Below, in pieces: positions 47,261 to 57,588 of a stretch of 64,000 nucleotides of DNA. Under the pieces are notes generated by a model, which saw only the letters and a list, made by a program, of their open reading frames with translations, was not told where the DNA came from and searched no databases. How positions within the stretch are numbered: the stretch's first letter is position 1; every line of letters begins with the position of its first letter. The stretch is from Pseudoneurospora amorphoporcata (lineage: Eukaryota > Ascomycota > Sordariomycetes > Sordariales > Sordariaceae), in NCBI GenBank assembly GCA_033297205.1, contig MU859105.1:148160-212159 (forward strand), written 5' to 3'. The translations under genes were made by a program, and so were the position numbers.

Positions 47261-48908
47261 ATGGCCGAATACGTCTTCTCTGATGCGCCCAAAGATGGCC
47301 ATGGCAATGGTGGCAGGGACGCAATCCCTGGAAAACAGCGGGAAGAACTTCCACCGGCGCCGAGGTACTTCCAAGACCAAAACACGTCGGGCTTCATGAG
47401 ACCAGTTCGATTTGAAGGCGAGATCACCAACTTGGAAGTAATCGGAGAAATTCCCAAAAGCATCGAGGGCACCTTCTATCGTGTTATGCCGGAACCGCAC
47501 TTCCCATCCTTCGTCCCCAACGATCCATGGTTCAATGGCGATGGCAACATCAGTGGCTTCTACTTCAAGGATGGCCATGTCGACCTCAAGCAGCGTTATG
47601 TGCGGACTGAGAAGTTTGTCCGTGAAGCAGAAGCACGCCGAGCTCTGCTGGGTGAGTACCTCCAGCATCACCGTCTCGCATCATGGCAGCTGAGCGTTGT
47701 TTGACACGAGTCGTCTAGGCAAATACAGAAACAAATACACGGACCTGGTCGAGTTCAAAATCCGGTCGACGGCCAACACCAACATTGTCTACTGGCGTGG
47801 CCAGCTTCTTGCGCTCAAGGAGGACTCGCCGCCCTATGCCATGGACCCTGAGACGCTCGAGACGTTTGGCGTCTATGACTTCGACGGGCAGCTCCCGAGC
47901 CTCACGTTCACAGCACACCCCAAGTTCGATCCGGTGACACGAGAGATGGTGTGCTTCGGATACGAGGCCAAGGGAGACGGCACCCGCGATGTCTGCTACT
48001 ACAGTTTCGGGCCCGACGGCAAAATCGCCGAGACAGTGTGGCTGGTGAGCCCAGTGTGCGGCATGATCCATGACTTTGGCGTCACCGAGAACTTTGTCAT
48101 CTTCCCCATCATTCCCCTCCTGTGTGATGTAGAGCGGATGAAGCAAGGCGGCGATCATTGGCAGTGGGACTACAGCATTCTCATGTATATCGGAGTCTTG
48201 CCGCGCAGAGGGGCCCAGGGCGGCCATGTCAAGTGGTTTGAGGCGCCGCACGGATTCGCTGGCCATGTTGCCAACGCGTTCGAGGACGATAAAGGCCACA
48301 TCCAACTCCAGATGGCCTATGCCAAGGACAACTACTTTTTCTGGTGGCCAGACGCGGACGGCAAGGGGCCCAGGCCGGGCGAGGTGGAAGCGCACTTTGC
48401 CAACTTTGTGCTCGACTACCAGTCTGAGGAGCTTCAGTTGGCAGAGCCAACATACTTGGTCGACGATGACATGGAGTTTCCGCGCATCGACGACCGTGTG
48501 GCGACGCGGCAGCACAGACACACCTTCTTCTGCATCTTTGACCGCAAGCCCGGGGTGACCGACTTTGAGTTTGTCATGCCGCGCGCTGGAGGGGGTGCGC
48601 CCATGTCCAACGGCATCGCTCACTTGAACCACGAGACGGGGGACGTTCAGCGGTATCTTCCCGGGCCCCGCAAGCTCACTGGCGAGTGCATCTTCATCCC
48701 GCGCGGGGAAGGGGCGGCGGAGGGCGATGGGTATGTGATGGTGCTGCTGGCCAACTACGAGGAAATGTGCAGCGAGCTCGCCGTATTGGACACCAAGGAC
48801 TTGACCAGAGAGGTGGCCCTCGTCAAGTTGCCGGTGCGGTTGAGGCCGGGTCTTCACGGAAACTGGGTCGAAAGTCGGGCTGTTGATGGACACCCGGCGC
48901 CTCTTTGA
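47261..48908 (+). CDS. cao-1: Stilbene-cleaving carotenoid oxygenase family enzyme CAO-1
   Basis: Two exons, 47261-47651 and 47719-48908, giving 526 residues. It is a seven-bladed propeller Fe(II) dioxygenase of the carotenoid cleavage family. The four iron-binding histidines are visible: H197 (TFTAHPKFD), H248 (CGMIHDFG), H313 (GFAGHVANAF) and H510 (RPGLHGNWV). The residues that hold the phenol ring in N. crassa CAO1, Y133 and K164, are also at exactly these positions (GKYRNKY, LLALKED). This makes it a stilbene oxygenase, not a retinal-forming enzyme. Known CAO-1 splits the central double bond of resveratrol, giving 4-hydroxybenzaldehyde and 3,5-dihydroxybenzaldehyde, and also acts on piceatannol. 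There is no signal peptide, so it is cytosolic. The intron has GTGAGT and CTAG ends. It is flanked by a VAO-family gene and a Zn2Cys6 regulator, consistent with aromatic catabolism. Confidence 0.95.
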
Positions 48909-49373
48909 TGTTTGGAGAGATGTTGTGTCGACGGGACAGGATGCGTGAGGTCAGGTGTTTAAATGAAATGAATTGCCGGGCCGACGAGCGACCCGAGTAT
49001 TGGTGTGCTTACGACTAGCACACCACTAACAGTAATGACCGGAGCCAATGTACTACCTTAGAACTATTAGTGAGATCTTAAGCTTTACGAAATCTGAAAT
49101 CCCCTGTGTTTTAGCGCTTATGACCACCTGCCGGCTGTGGTGCCGTAGCTCGAAGCAGCGTCGCCTTCAGCATGCGGGGTAAGGTACCTGGGGCTCTCTA
49201 CCTACCTACCTAGAACGGAACAATGGTGGTACATAATCATCGTATTACCAGACAAACACACCACTCGTATAGCTCTATCAACATCACCAGTTCGGGCAGT
49301 CATCACCACAACGTCCGCCAGACATTTCCATACAGTGATTTGTGAAAGTCTTTAAGTGTAGGAGACTATATTC
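48909..49373. other. Intergenic, CAO-1 3' UTR and regulator promoter
   Basis: 465 bp. A CTACCTACCTACC microsatellite lies at about 49199-49211. No further gene. Confidence 0.5.
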
Positions 49374-51838
49374 ATGGATGAGGGCCGTCCAAGGAAGCGC
49401 GTGCGCGTCTCCGTTGCCTGTCACAACTGCCGAAATCGCAAGTCACGGGTATGTCCTTCTCAAAAGGGCGAAGTGTGTGATCGACTCACAAACTCACACC
49501 AGAAATACGGAAACAGTGCGATGGCCAACATCCAAGCTGTGGCCGGTGTAAAGAGCTCGACATGTCCTGCGTCTATGACGAGCCACCGGCACATCATCGC
49601 CCGAGGTCAAGCACCACAGACACTCCTTCTGACATCCTTTCCAGGTTGAGTGCTCTTGAAGAGAGAATCAATAATGCCAGCACGTCCCCAACAACTGGGA
49701 CAAAGAGGAGCCGTCAAGATGCCAATCAGGACGACGACAACGACGACGACAACGACGACGACGACGACGACGCCCAAGATAACGACCGTGAGTCCAACAG
49801 CACTAGCAATGGACTGCTGGCTCCGCCTACCTTGACAGGGCTCCCACGTTCTCACCAGGAAGATGTCAACGTCGATGGCATGGGTGAAGTCCAACTGACA
49901 GATGACGGAGAGAACTGCGCATATTTTGGTCCTTCATCCAACGTGGCTTTGGTACGTCAACTTTCTCTAGCCTTGAGTCGAGCTCAAACTCAAACCTCTC
50001 GCTCAAGAGCTATGCCGACGACATCTGTAACTTCACTTCCATCTTCTTCAAGGTATTCGGCACTTCAACAATCTCGTTCAGAGAGCGGACAACGAGAGCC
50101 TTCAAATGATGGGGCCAACATCGGAGGATCCAGACCTCAAACTGGCCATCATGTCCCGCCGGAACCAGAAGCCACCAATCTCATTCACGAATGGTTCAGC
50201 ACCATCGGCCTTTTCTTCCCCGTCATCGATCAAGACACATTCATGAGCACCTACCATGACCTGCGGAAGAAAGGATTCGGGGGCGCACGCCGCGTGTGGC
50301 TGGCCCTCCTCTACATGATCATTGCCAGCGTGTACCGGACCGATTCTCCCTCAACTCCCTCCGAGACATCAGCCGAAACCTCGGAAAGATACTTTCAATG
50401 GGCAAAAGACCTGGTGATGCCACAGGTCTTGATCTCGTCCAGTTTAGAAACAGTACAACTCCTCTGCCTCATGATCGAGTATCTCCACGGCTCTTCCCAA
50501 TCAGCCCAGCTCTGGACCCTACACTCGTTAGCTGTCAAGGCCGCTTTGCAAATAGGCCTGCACTCAGCTGACGCCTCTCGACATTTGACCCTTCTCGAGC
50601 GTGAGATGCGCAAGCGAACATGGTTTCTGATTGTCATGAACGACAACAACCTGAGCGCCAAATTCGGACGGCCCATGACCATTCCTCCCTCTCTCCAGAA
50701 AAGATTAGATCCCCCACAAGACATCAGCGAATATTTTCCCACGATATACGCCAGCCGAAGCGTCACTGCCACGAGCGTGGACGCCTTTAAGTGCGGAGTT
50801 CAGCTCTCACATCTCACCTGTCAAGTGGTCTCTCAGCTATACGACGACAACGCAGGCGGCAACTCCCTTAGCCACGTCAACACGTTCGACACCTTAAGTC
50901 TGGCGTTTGAACTCTCCTGGAAGTTATCACAGTGGCATCAGTCCGTACCACCGGACTTGCGCCCGAGAAGTCTAACTACTGATCAGTTTCCTCCTGCTTC
51001 CCTAAAACCATCATCACCATCATCACCAAGCATCGAAGCCCAGCGCCTACGAGCCGTCCTCAGCCTTAGATACTACGGTTTATGCACCCTCGTCGAGCGT
51101 CCAGTTCTCTTGAAGTTCCTCGGACTCCAGCTCGAACCTGGGCATGGCGAGGACACGAACAGCGCAGCCCAAGTGACTCTACTCCGTGACGGGTCCGGCG
51201 TAGCCTCCTTGCGTCGATGCATCCGCGCCTGCCGAGAATGTATAGCGCTCGCGAAAGCGATTGTGGACCGGTGGCAGAACTATAAAGTGCTGCTTTCGGG
51301 GGCTTGGTGGTTGACTGCCTATCACGCCTTCGGCGCCTCCCTAACTCTCTACACCGTCCTCCTTATTGCCGGCAGCGGCGGCGGCGGCGGCACAGAGACA
51401 AAACCCCCACCAACCTTCTCCGGCCTGCTCAGCGAATCCGAGCTCATAACGGTGCGCTCCGCCCTCGGCAATGCTGTCGATTTGCTCTCCCGCTTTGGCG
51501 AAAGTTTGGTCATTTCAAGGTGCCATGATTGTTTGGTGAATTTTTTGATGGCTTATGACTCGGTCAAGGTATCTTCGGAGCAGCAACAGGAATCAACTAC
51601 TGTGCAGAACAACAACCTTAGTAACTCATCGCAGTCATTGCCTACCTCTACCGATATTCCGCAGAGACGGATAAGCAGGGATGGCAGCGGCGTGTCGGGC
51701 TCGGGTTATGCAGTCGGGACTACGTTTCCGATTGATGTTGATTATTACACCGGCGCTCCCTTGGCCGCTGCTTTAGGGGATTTCACCGGCGTTCCGTTGG
51801 ACTTCGGTCATTGGGGAGACCCTCTTCCTTACATGTAG
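49374..51838 (+). CDS. Zn2Cys6 transcription factor of the fungal-specific TF domain family
   Basis: Two exons, 49374-49448 and 49517-51838, giving 798 residues. The intron falls inside the zinc cluster, as in many fungal regulators. Splicing restores C16-x2-C19-x6-C26-x6-C33-x2-C36-x6-C43, preceded by a basic stretch (RPRKRVRVSVACHNCRNRK). Next comes an Asp/Asn run. The fungal_trans domain (about 210-480) has LIHEWFSTIGLFFPVIDQDTF and the hallmark EREMRKRTWFLIVMNDNNLS with FGRPMTIP. The C-terminal 120 residues are Gln/Ser/Asn-rich and may activate transcription. It should bind CGG triplets as a dimer in the nucleus. Its position next to CAO-1 and the VAO-like gene suggests it controls them, but this is by location only. 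Confidence 0.9.
49730..49771 (+). repeat. In-frame GAC/AAC trinucleotide tract
   Basis: 14 codons of Asp with two Asn inside the Zn2Cys6 regulator (about residues 97-110). It lies between the DNA-binding and regulatory domains, and its length is likely to vary between strains. Confidence 0.8.
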
Positions 51839-54800
51839 CTCAATCGCGTTTTAACGTAGAGGTACATACGGCAAGACGGAACTTCTTCATATTTGTCAAT
51901 CTGCTACTGCCTCGGGGATGGGAAGCCATCGGGGAAGCCATCGGCAAGTTAAAGTCTCGCCGTCGGGTGTTCCGATGTCATTCCCCGACCGCCCGCCGTG
52001 CACATCCCTTAAAACGGTGCAACCCGCTCAAAAAGGTCTCCTGCAGGTGATGGAAGCGAGCGATTGGTTCTGACCCATGTCAGCCAAAACGACACGTTTG
52101 CACCGTTACTCTAAGAGAAACGGCGTCGGCGTTTTTGTCTTACTTGTAGTCACTCAACCCATTGTAGAAACGGAACCTACTCCTATAGTAGATAAGCTTC
52201 TACATAATAGGAGAGCGGACGGGATTCTGCGTTTTCCAGCACCTGTGGTCGATTGTGAGAACTTTATACAGAACTAAACAATATATACTATGGATGAGAT
52301 AGCTGATAATTGCAATGGGGTCGAGGTCTCCATGATAGTGATAGTGATGTGTTGAAGTCGAAAAGAGAAAACGAACCCGCATTTCAAGACAACTTGCACG
52401 CACTCTACACACACCCTAAATTCGGGACTTCTTTCGAGAGTTCATCCACCACATGCTTGATTTTAAACTCAGAATCCCATTGCAAACGTCTCCTGCGTAT
52501 TTTCATACATCCAATCAGTCTTTTTTCTGGCTGGAATCCATTTGAGGTTATTTCATCAAATGAGTTGCAAAGCGGACGTTACCATTGCAACAGCAAACTC
52601 GCGGAGGCCACTACGAAGTTCAAGAGACCTGGATGAGTATACATCTGGCATGGTAGGGTGCGTGGAAGATATTTAAGAGTAGGAGTAGGCTTTCTCGTCC
52701 AAAAAAAACCTTCATCGTTTTTAGCGGGTTGACTCCTGGATATGACGGGTTTGTCGGAACTATACTGGCAATGACAAAATGAAGAACCTCAAATCACTCA
52801 GAATAGTGACTAAAGCCCGGCCTGAGATCCTGTAGCCATTTGTTTTTTAGATGACATCAGTGGCTGTTGTCCAGAGCTTCTTCCTGTTCCTCGGAAGCTT
52901 ATCAGCTTATCACTCACCCGAACCTAGAAGGCTGGTAGTGTTTTCGAAGTCAAATCCTTCCTTCCAATGTCTTAGCCACCTGGCACTTGCTCCGAAAAGC
53001 AGTATACCACTCAGACAGAGCATCGTGATTAGTATATGTCCCCGTGGACCGAAAATTGTGTTACTAACAAGAGCCCCCGATCCCGGCTTTGCATGTATTT
53101 CTCGTGCAACCCAGATATCGCCAAGATCGAATCACCCAGTGCGATCACTCTGAACGGTGAACACAGCAACTACCGACGTCCTTCATCGCTTATGCGTGTT
53201 ACTGATGGAAGAGGTCGCTCAATGCTCATGACGAAGCCAAGTTAGACGAAGGGGCTTGTGAACCAATGACCCGGTTGGTGGTTTGGTGCATACTGGGATT
53301 TGGAAATGAAAATGGCCCAACGATAAATGGGTTTCATCGTGCTGGCAACGATTGAGAAACACACCGAGTGCCGAAGCTTTGTCCTCGTCCGTGATTACAT
53401 GTGATAGCTCGATGATTGTGAGATGCCTCGCGGCTCCAATAACGGAGATAAGCCAAATATGGTCCATCTGACCCAGCTCCTTGCTGGGAATGGGCGTGGT
53501 ATGACGATATAATGACCACTCAACAAGCAGCTGGAAAGCCAACGGCCTATCGAAATCGCGCTTCGAACTTAATAGAATAAGGATATCCCAGTCATGCCGA
53601 ATGAGGGCATAGGTTCAATTGTCAGCTCTGTAGATAGAGACGAATACTAAAAAATGCTCTTTTCTGAATCTCGGTATATCAGGACCGAGTGAGTACCTGA
53701 TTTCCTGTGCACCATCGGATTTTGTCCATAATTGCGGTTGGGGCAGTACTACTCTTAGAGTATAGAACAGCTTCGTTATTCCCACCGAACAATGCAGTAC
53801 CTGAACGCCAATGCCGTCATCGCGTTGACAATTAAGCCACTCCCGCCTCTTCTCCATCAGCCACATTTCGGCACCAGACGTCGTGAGAGCAGACTTTATG
53901 AATCTGGAGATTGGGTCTCGACTTGTGAGCCGTCCGCATGACCAATTTGAGCCCCCGGAAGTGAGACAGACTGCATCTGAGGGCGGACAAAACCGTCTAG
54001 AAATCCGGGATTATGACTGCCGACAGCAGCCACACAACGATGAAGAAGAAGGGATGCCCCGACATGGTATCGCCGCATCACGACAGCATCGCTCTGTATC
54101 ACCTTCCGTACTCTGCTCGGGGTTTTGTCGTGAGTAAAGGAGCAATGAGACACTCTCAATTTGTGCGTCCGTACTTGGGCCGACGGTCACCATCTGGGCC
54201 AATCGCCGATTCCCGGGGTGTCCGAACACCTACGGAACAGACTACGTTTCGTGATCTTGCGATATTGACGGGTTGCTTCAGCAACTGCCGTCGCTTGCCG
54301 GGAGCCGGACTTTGACCCCGCAAGTTACCCAGTGCCGCGTATGAACGGGTCCGATCACTTGATCAGCGAGCGTATAAACAGCACGGACACTTCCTCTACC
54401 GTCGAGAGCAATGGACCTGGGCAATCGGATGATAATAGATGTGAATAGAGACAAAAAGAGAACATGCCATGCTATATCAACCCACAATGACATGTGGTAG
54501 GACAACAGGCATCCCAAGAATACACCCGTGAGACACACCAGACAGGGCACTCACGTGGCGCTTGTTGTCTCACTCTGTGTTCTGACCAGAAAAGGGAGCA
54601 TTGGATATGACCCGAGCTGCCAATTCGGGACGCTTCACGTTGGACCAGAAACGCCGCTTTCGCACGTCCACAACAGGCAACGAAGGGGCGAAGAAAAAGC
54701 GACCCGGAGAGACGGAGCTCTCTATTCGCCCTGAGTGGGTGAATAGGCTCCTTGTGGGCTTTGGACGCCAATTAACGGAGCGTTGTATTCAGGATCCTTC

Positions 54801-55570
54801 AGGCTTTGTAGCAAAGCCGCCCTGGCTGCAGCGGTGTAAGGCCCGAGCCGAAGCTAGGGGTAACCCAAACTTCCTTTGTCGCTTATCCAAGGTGCCAACC
54901 TTATTTGGACTTGGGATCGGGCATGAAACCAATTTTGATCTGAAACACTTGGCAGCCTATGACCGAGAAGATATTGATGATTTGATGTATGTTTATGGCA
55001 ACAAAATACTTGCCCTGAAGTGTTAATGGTAGCCTCAATCTCCGACCGCCCAACGAGCTGCTGCGCGCTGATATCATCAAAGATATGTATCTCTGGTTGC
55101 GTTGCGCCTCCTGGCAGGCATAGCATCGCCGAGTATTGCAGTCGCGGGCTCTTGACTTTTGCGGGTTGCTGCCCTGCCATCGTTTGACGGGCCAGCTTTG
55201 TCCATGACGATGGGTCAGGAGGAGGAAGGCAGTGATCCGCTTCTGCCGTAGTGCGGCTCGCATATTAGGGATGACGGGTTAAGTCTCGGATTCTTGGTTG
55301 AAGTCGGACAGCCTTGTAAGGCCCCTGGCGTCAAAGAAGGCGACACATGGGAGAAACGATGCACGATGCACGACATGCTTGGTATCCACGCGCCTTTCGC
55401 TGATGTCCAATGCATCACTCGCCCGTTCCAACAGATGGGGCTCTCGTGGTGACCATGGAGGGTATATATGCCCTCGACTGCTCCCCGATTTTCCCACACC
55501 GAACTTGTCCTCCAAGAGACTTGCTTCTCGCCGGCCATCGCTATCCCTCCATTCTCTCTTTTCGATCACG
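51839..55570. other. Long intergenic region
   Basis: 3.7 kb without a supported gene. A 141-codon frame at 54601-55026 is the longest ATG-started one, but it has no codon bias or recognisable domain. The final 200 bp is the presumed GH76 promoter and 5' UTR. Confidence 0.45.
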
Positions 55571-56770
55571 ATGGTGGCCATTCAATGGGGTGCTCTCGCC
55601 GCCCGGGCTCTCGTTTTCACATCCTACCATCCCCAAGCGGCGGACAACAGCGCCTATACCAAAAACGCACAAGATGCTGCCAAGGCACTCCAAGAGTGGT
55701 ATGAGCAATCGTCCGGTCTCTGGAAAACAACGGGCTGGTGGAACAGCGCCAACTGTCTCACGGTTTTGGGCGACTTGGCTCTGGCAGACAGTGCCGTCGG
55801 TGATGCTGTAAAGGTCAAAGACGTCTTCGCGAACAGCTTCAGCAATGCGCAAAAGACGGCCGCAACGGCGGACAAGAAGCTGAACAACGGAAAGATCGTC
55901 GCGACGTACAAGTACGAGGCAAAGACCAAACAATCCAAACGAAAGGCGCAGGGCTTCCCTAACTTCCTCAACAACTTTTATGACGACGAGGGCTGGTGGG
56001 GACTGGCCCTGCTGCGGGGATGGGACACAACAGGCGATGCCAATATGCTGGACGCTGCGCAGCACATCTTTGATGATATGGCGGCGAATGGCATCGACAA
56101 CACATGCGGAGGAGGCGTCTGGTGGAGCAAGGACAAGACATATAAGAATGCCATTGCAAACGAACTGTTCATCGCCCTAGGCGCCGGCCTCGCCAACCGG
56201 GTGGCAAACAGGAAGGACTCGCAGATACGCCAGGTCCTCAAGGTCTGGAACTGGTTCAAGCAGAGCGGCATGATCAACGACAAGGGCCTCATCAACGACG
56301 GGCTGAAGCAAACGGACAATGGCTGCGTCAACAACGGAATGCAGACGTGGTCGTACAACCAGGGCGTGATCTTGGGCGGTCTGGTGGAGTTGTCCAAGGC
56401 GACGGGCGACCAGTCTTACGTGGCCGACGCCGTCAAGATTGCGAATGCGGCGCTCAAGGCGCTTCAGGATGATAAGGGTATCATCCGCGAGATCGACCGG
56501 TGCGAACCCAACTGTGGCGACGACGGAAGCCAGTTCAAGGGCATCTTTGTGCGCAATCTGGCCTACCTCCACAGGGTAGCGCCGCACGACAACTTCCGGG
56601 ACGCCATCCTCAAGAACGCCGACTCGATCTGGGCCCACAACCGCAACTCCAAGAACCAGCTGGGCATCAACTGGGCAGGGCCAGCCGAGGCAGGCAAGGG
56701 GCCGACGGCAGCAACACACAGCTCGGCCATGGATGTGCTGGTGGGTGCGTTGGCGGCGAGCAAGAAGTAG
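55571..56770 (+). CDS. GH76 alpha-1,6-mannanase
   Basis: Single exon of 399 residues from the ATG at 55571. The frame is open upstream to 55298, but that part is not conserved-looking. The catalytic Asp pair D138-D139 lies in NNFYDDEGWWGLALL. Other GH76 blocks are TTGWWNSANCLTVLGDLA near 53-70, CGGGVWWSKDKTYKNAIANE, and YNQGVILGGLVEL. GH76 enzymes cut or transfer alpha-1,6-mannan, and some fungal members (Dcw1/Dfg5) link proteins to the wall. This one has no GPI tail, so it looks like a soluble or secreted mannanase. The N-terminus has a short hydrophobic stretch (residues 5-18) that is only a marginal signal peptide; a better one might lie in an upstream exon I cannot see. Confidence 0.88.
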   Translation: MVAIQWGALAARALVFTSYHPQAADNSAYTKNAQDAAKALQEWYEQSSGLWKTTGWWNSANCLTVLGDLALADSAVGDAVKVKDVFANSFSNAQKTAATADKKLNNGKIVATYKYEAKTKQSKRKAQGFPNFLNNFYDDEGWWGLALLRGWDTTGDANMLDAAQHIFDDMAANGIDNTCGGGVWWSKDKTYKNAIANELFIALGAGLANRVANRKDSQIRQVLKVWNWFKQSGMINDKGLINDGLKQTDNGCVNNGMQTWSYNQGVILGGLVELSKATGDQSYVADAVKIANAALKALQDDKGIIREIDRCEPNCGDDGSQFKGIFVRNLAYLHRVAPHDNFRDAILKNADSIWAHNRNSKNQLGINWAGPAEAGKGPTAATHSSAMDVLVGALAASKK

Positions 56771-57588
56771 TGACACTTTTTGCGTCTTTGTTTCTCGTTG
56801 TGTGTTTTCCTCTCGTCCTTTTCCTTCGGGCCTCCGCGATGGCGTTTGGGTTATGGCTCCTTTGTTGGGTCAATGGTTGTATGATATGGTGGTTGGCGTG
56901 ATGTGATACTTGGTGGAATGGAATACGGGCGGCTCGGGGTAACCGGTAATGGTGTTTGTTCTGTTGGTGGGATTTGGGTCGAAGGACAAACTGTACCTGA
57001 ATGAGAATCAAACAGTACACTATCGCGGTCGGTCCATGCTGTGGCCAACATGATGTCTGAATGGCTTTGGTGAGAAGGTAGGGAGGGAGTTTGTTTGTTG
57101 TTTGTTGTTGGTTATGTTATGACCGAACAGAACAGCATTGCCAAATGGCCGTGAAGCGGAAAACGGAGCCCTCGAAAAGGTGCGGGTGCTGCTGCCTAGC
57201 GGACGAACCTTCCGTCGGCTCCGCTTGTTCATTTTATCAATGGAAGCAGGCGCGAGATTTCCATGATATAGCGGAGTGCGTGTCCATACTGCCTTCTTGA
57301 TATGACTGAAGTTATTGAGTGCTCCTTCTTCAAGGTTGGTGAGCAGTGGAATGTTTTGCAGTGACGTTGAGGTGGAGGTAAGAGCTACCCCTGGTCGAAG
57401 CGGGGTACAGCAGCACTCAGGTCAACCACAGGCGCCAATCAGCTGTCTTCGTTCCTTGGCAGTGCCCCCTCACAGTCTCACGGCAGGCACCGACCGCACT
57501 ACAACGGCCTGGACACAGGTGAGTGAACGACAAGCATCATCACTCAGTCCTAGACCATCAAACTTGGAGAGTGGACTGCGTCATCAAC
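56771..57588. other. Intergenic, GH76 3' UTR and cofactor D promoter
   Basis: 818 bp. A GTGAGT at 57519 preceded by CACAG could be a 5' UTR intron donor. Nothing else is supported. Confidence 0.4.

Noticed and set aside
47715..48893. 392-codon minus-strand frame
   Set aside because: Antisense shadow of CAO-1, for the same reason.
54601..55026. 141-codon plus-strand frame
   Set aside because: It starts with ATG but lacks the third-position bias of real genes here, and I recognise no motif.
57523..57588. Upstream extension of the cofactor D frame
   Set aside because: The extension starts with GTG that is itself part of a GTGAGT donor-like sequence. The first in-frame ATG is 57589.
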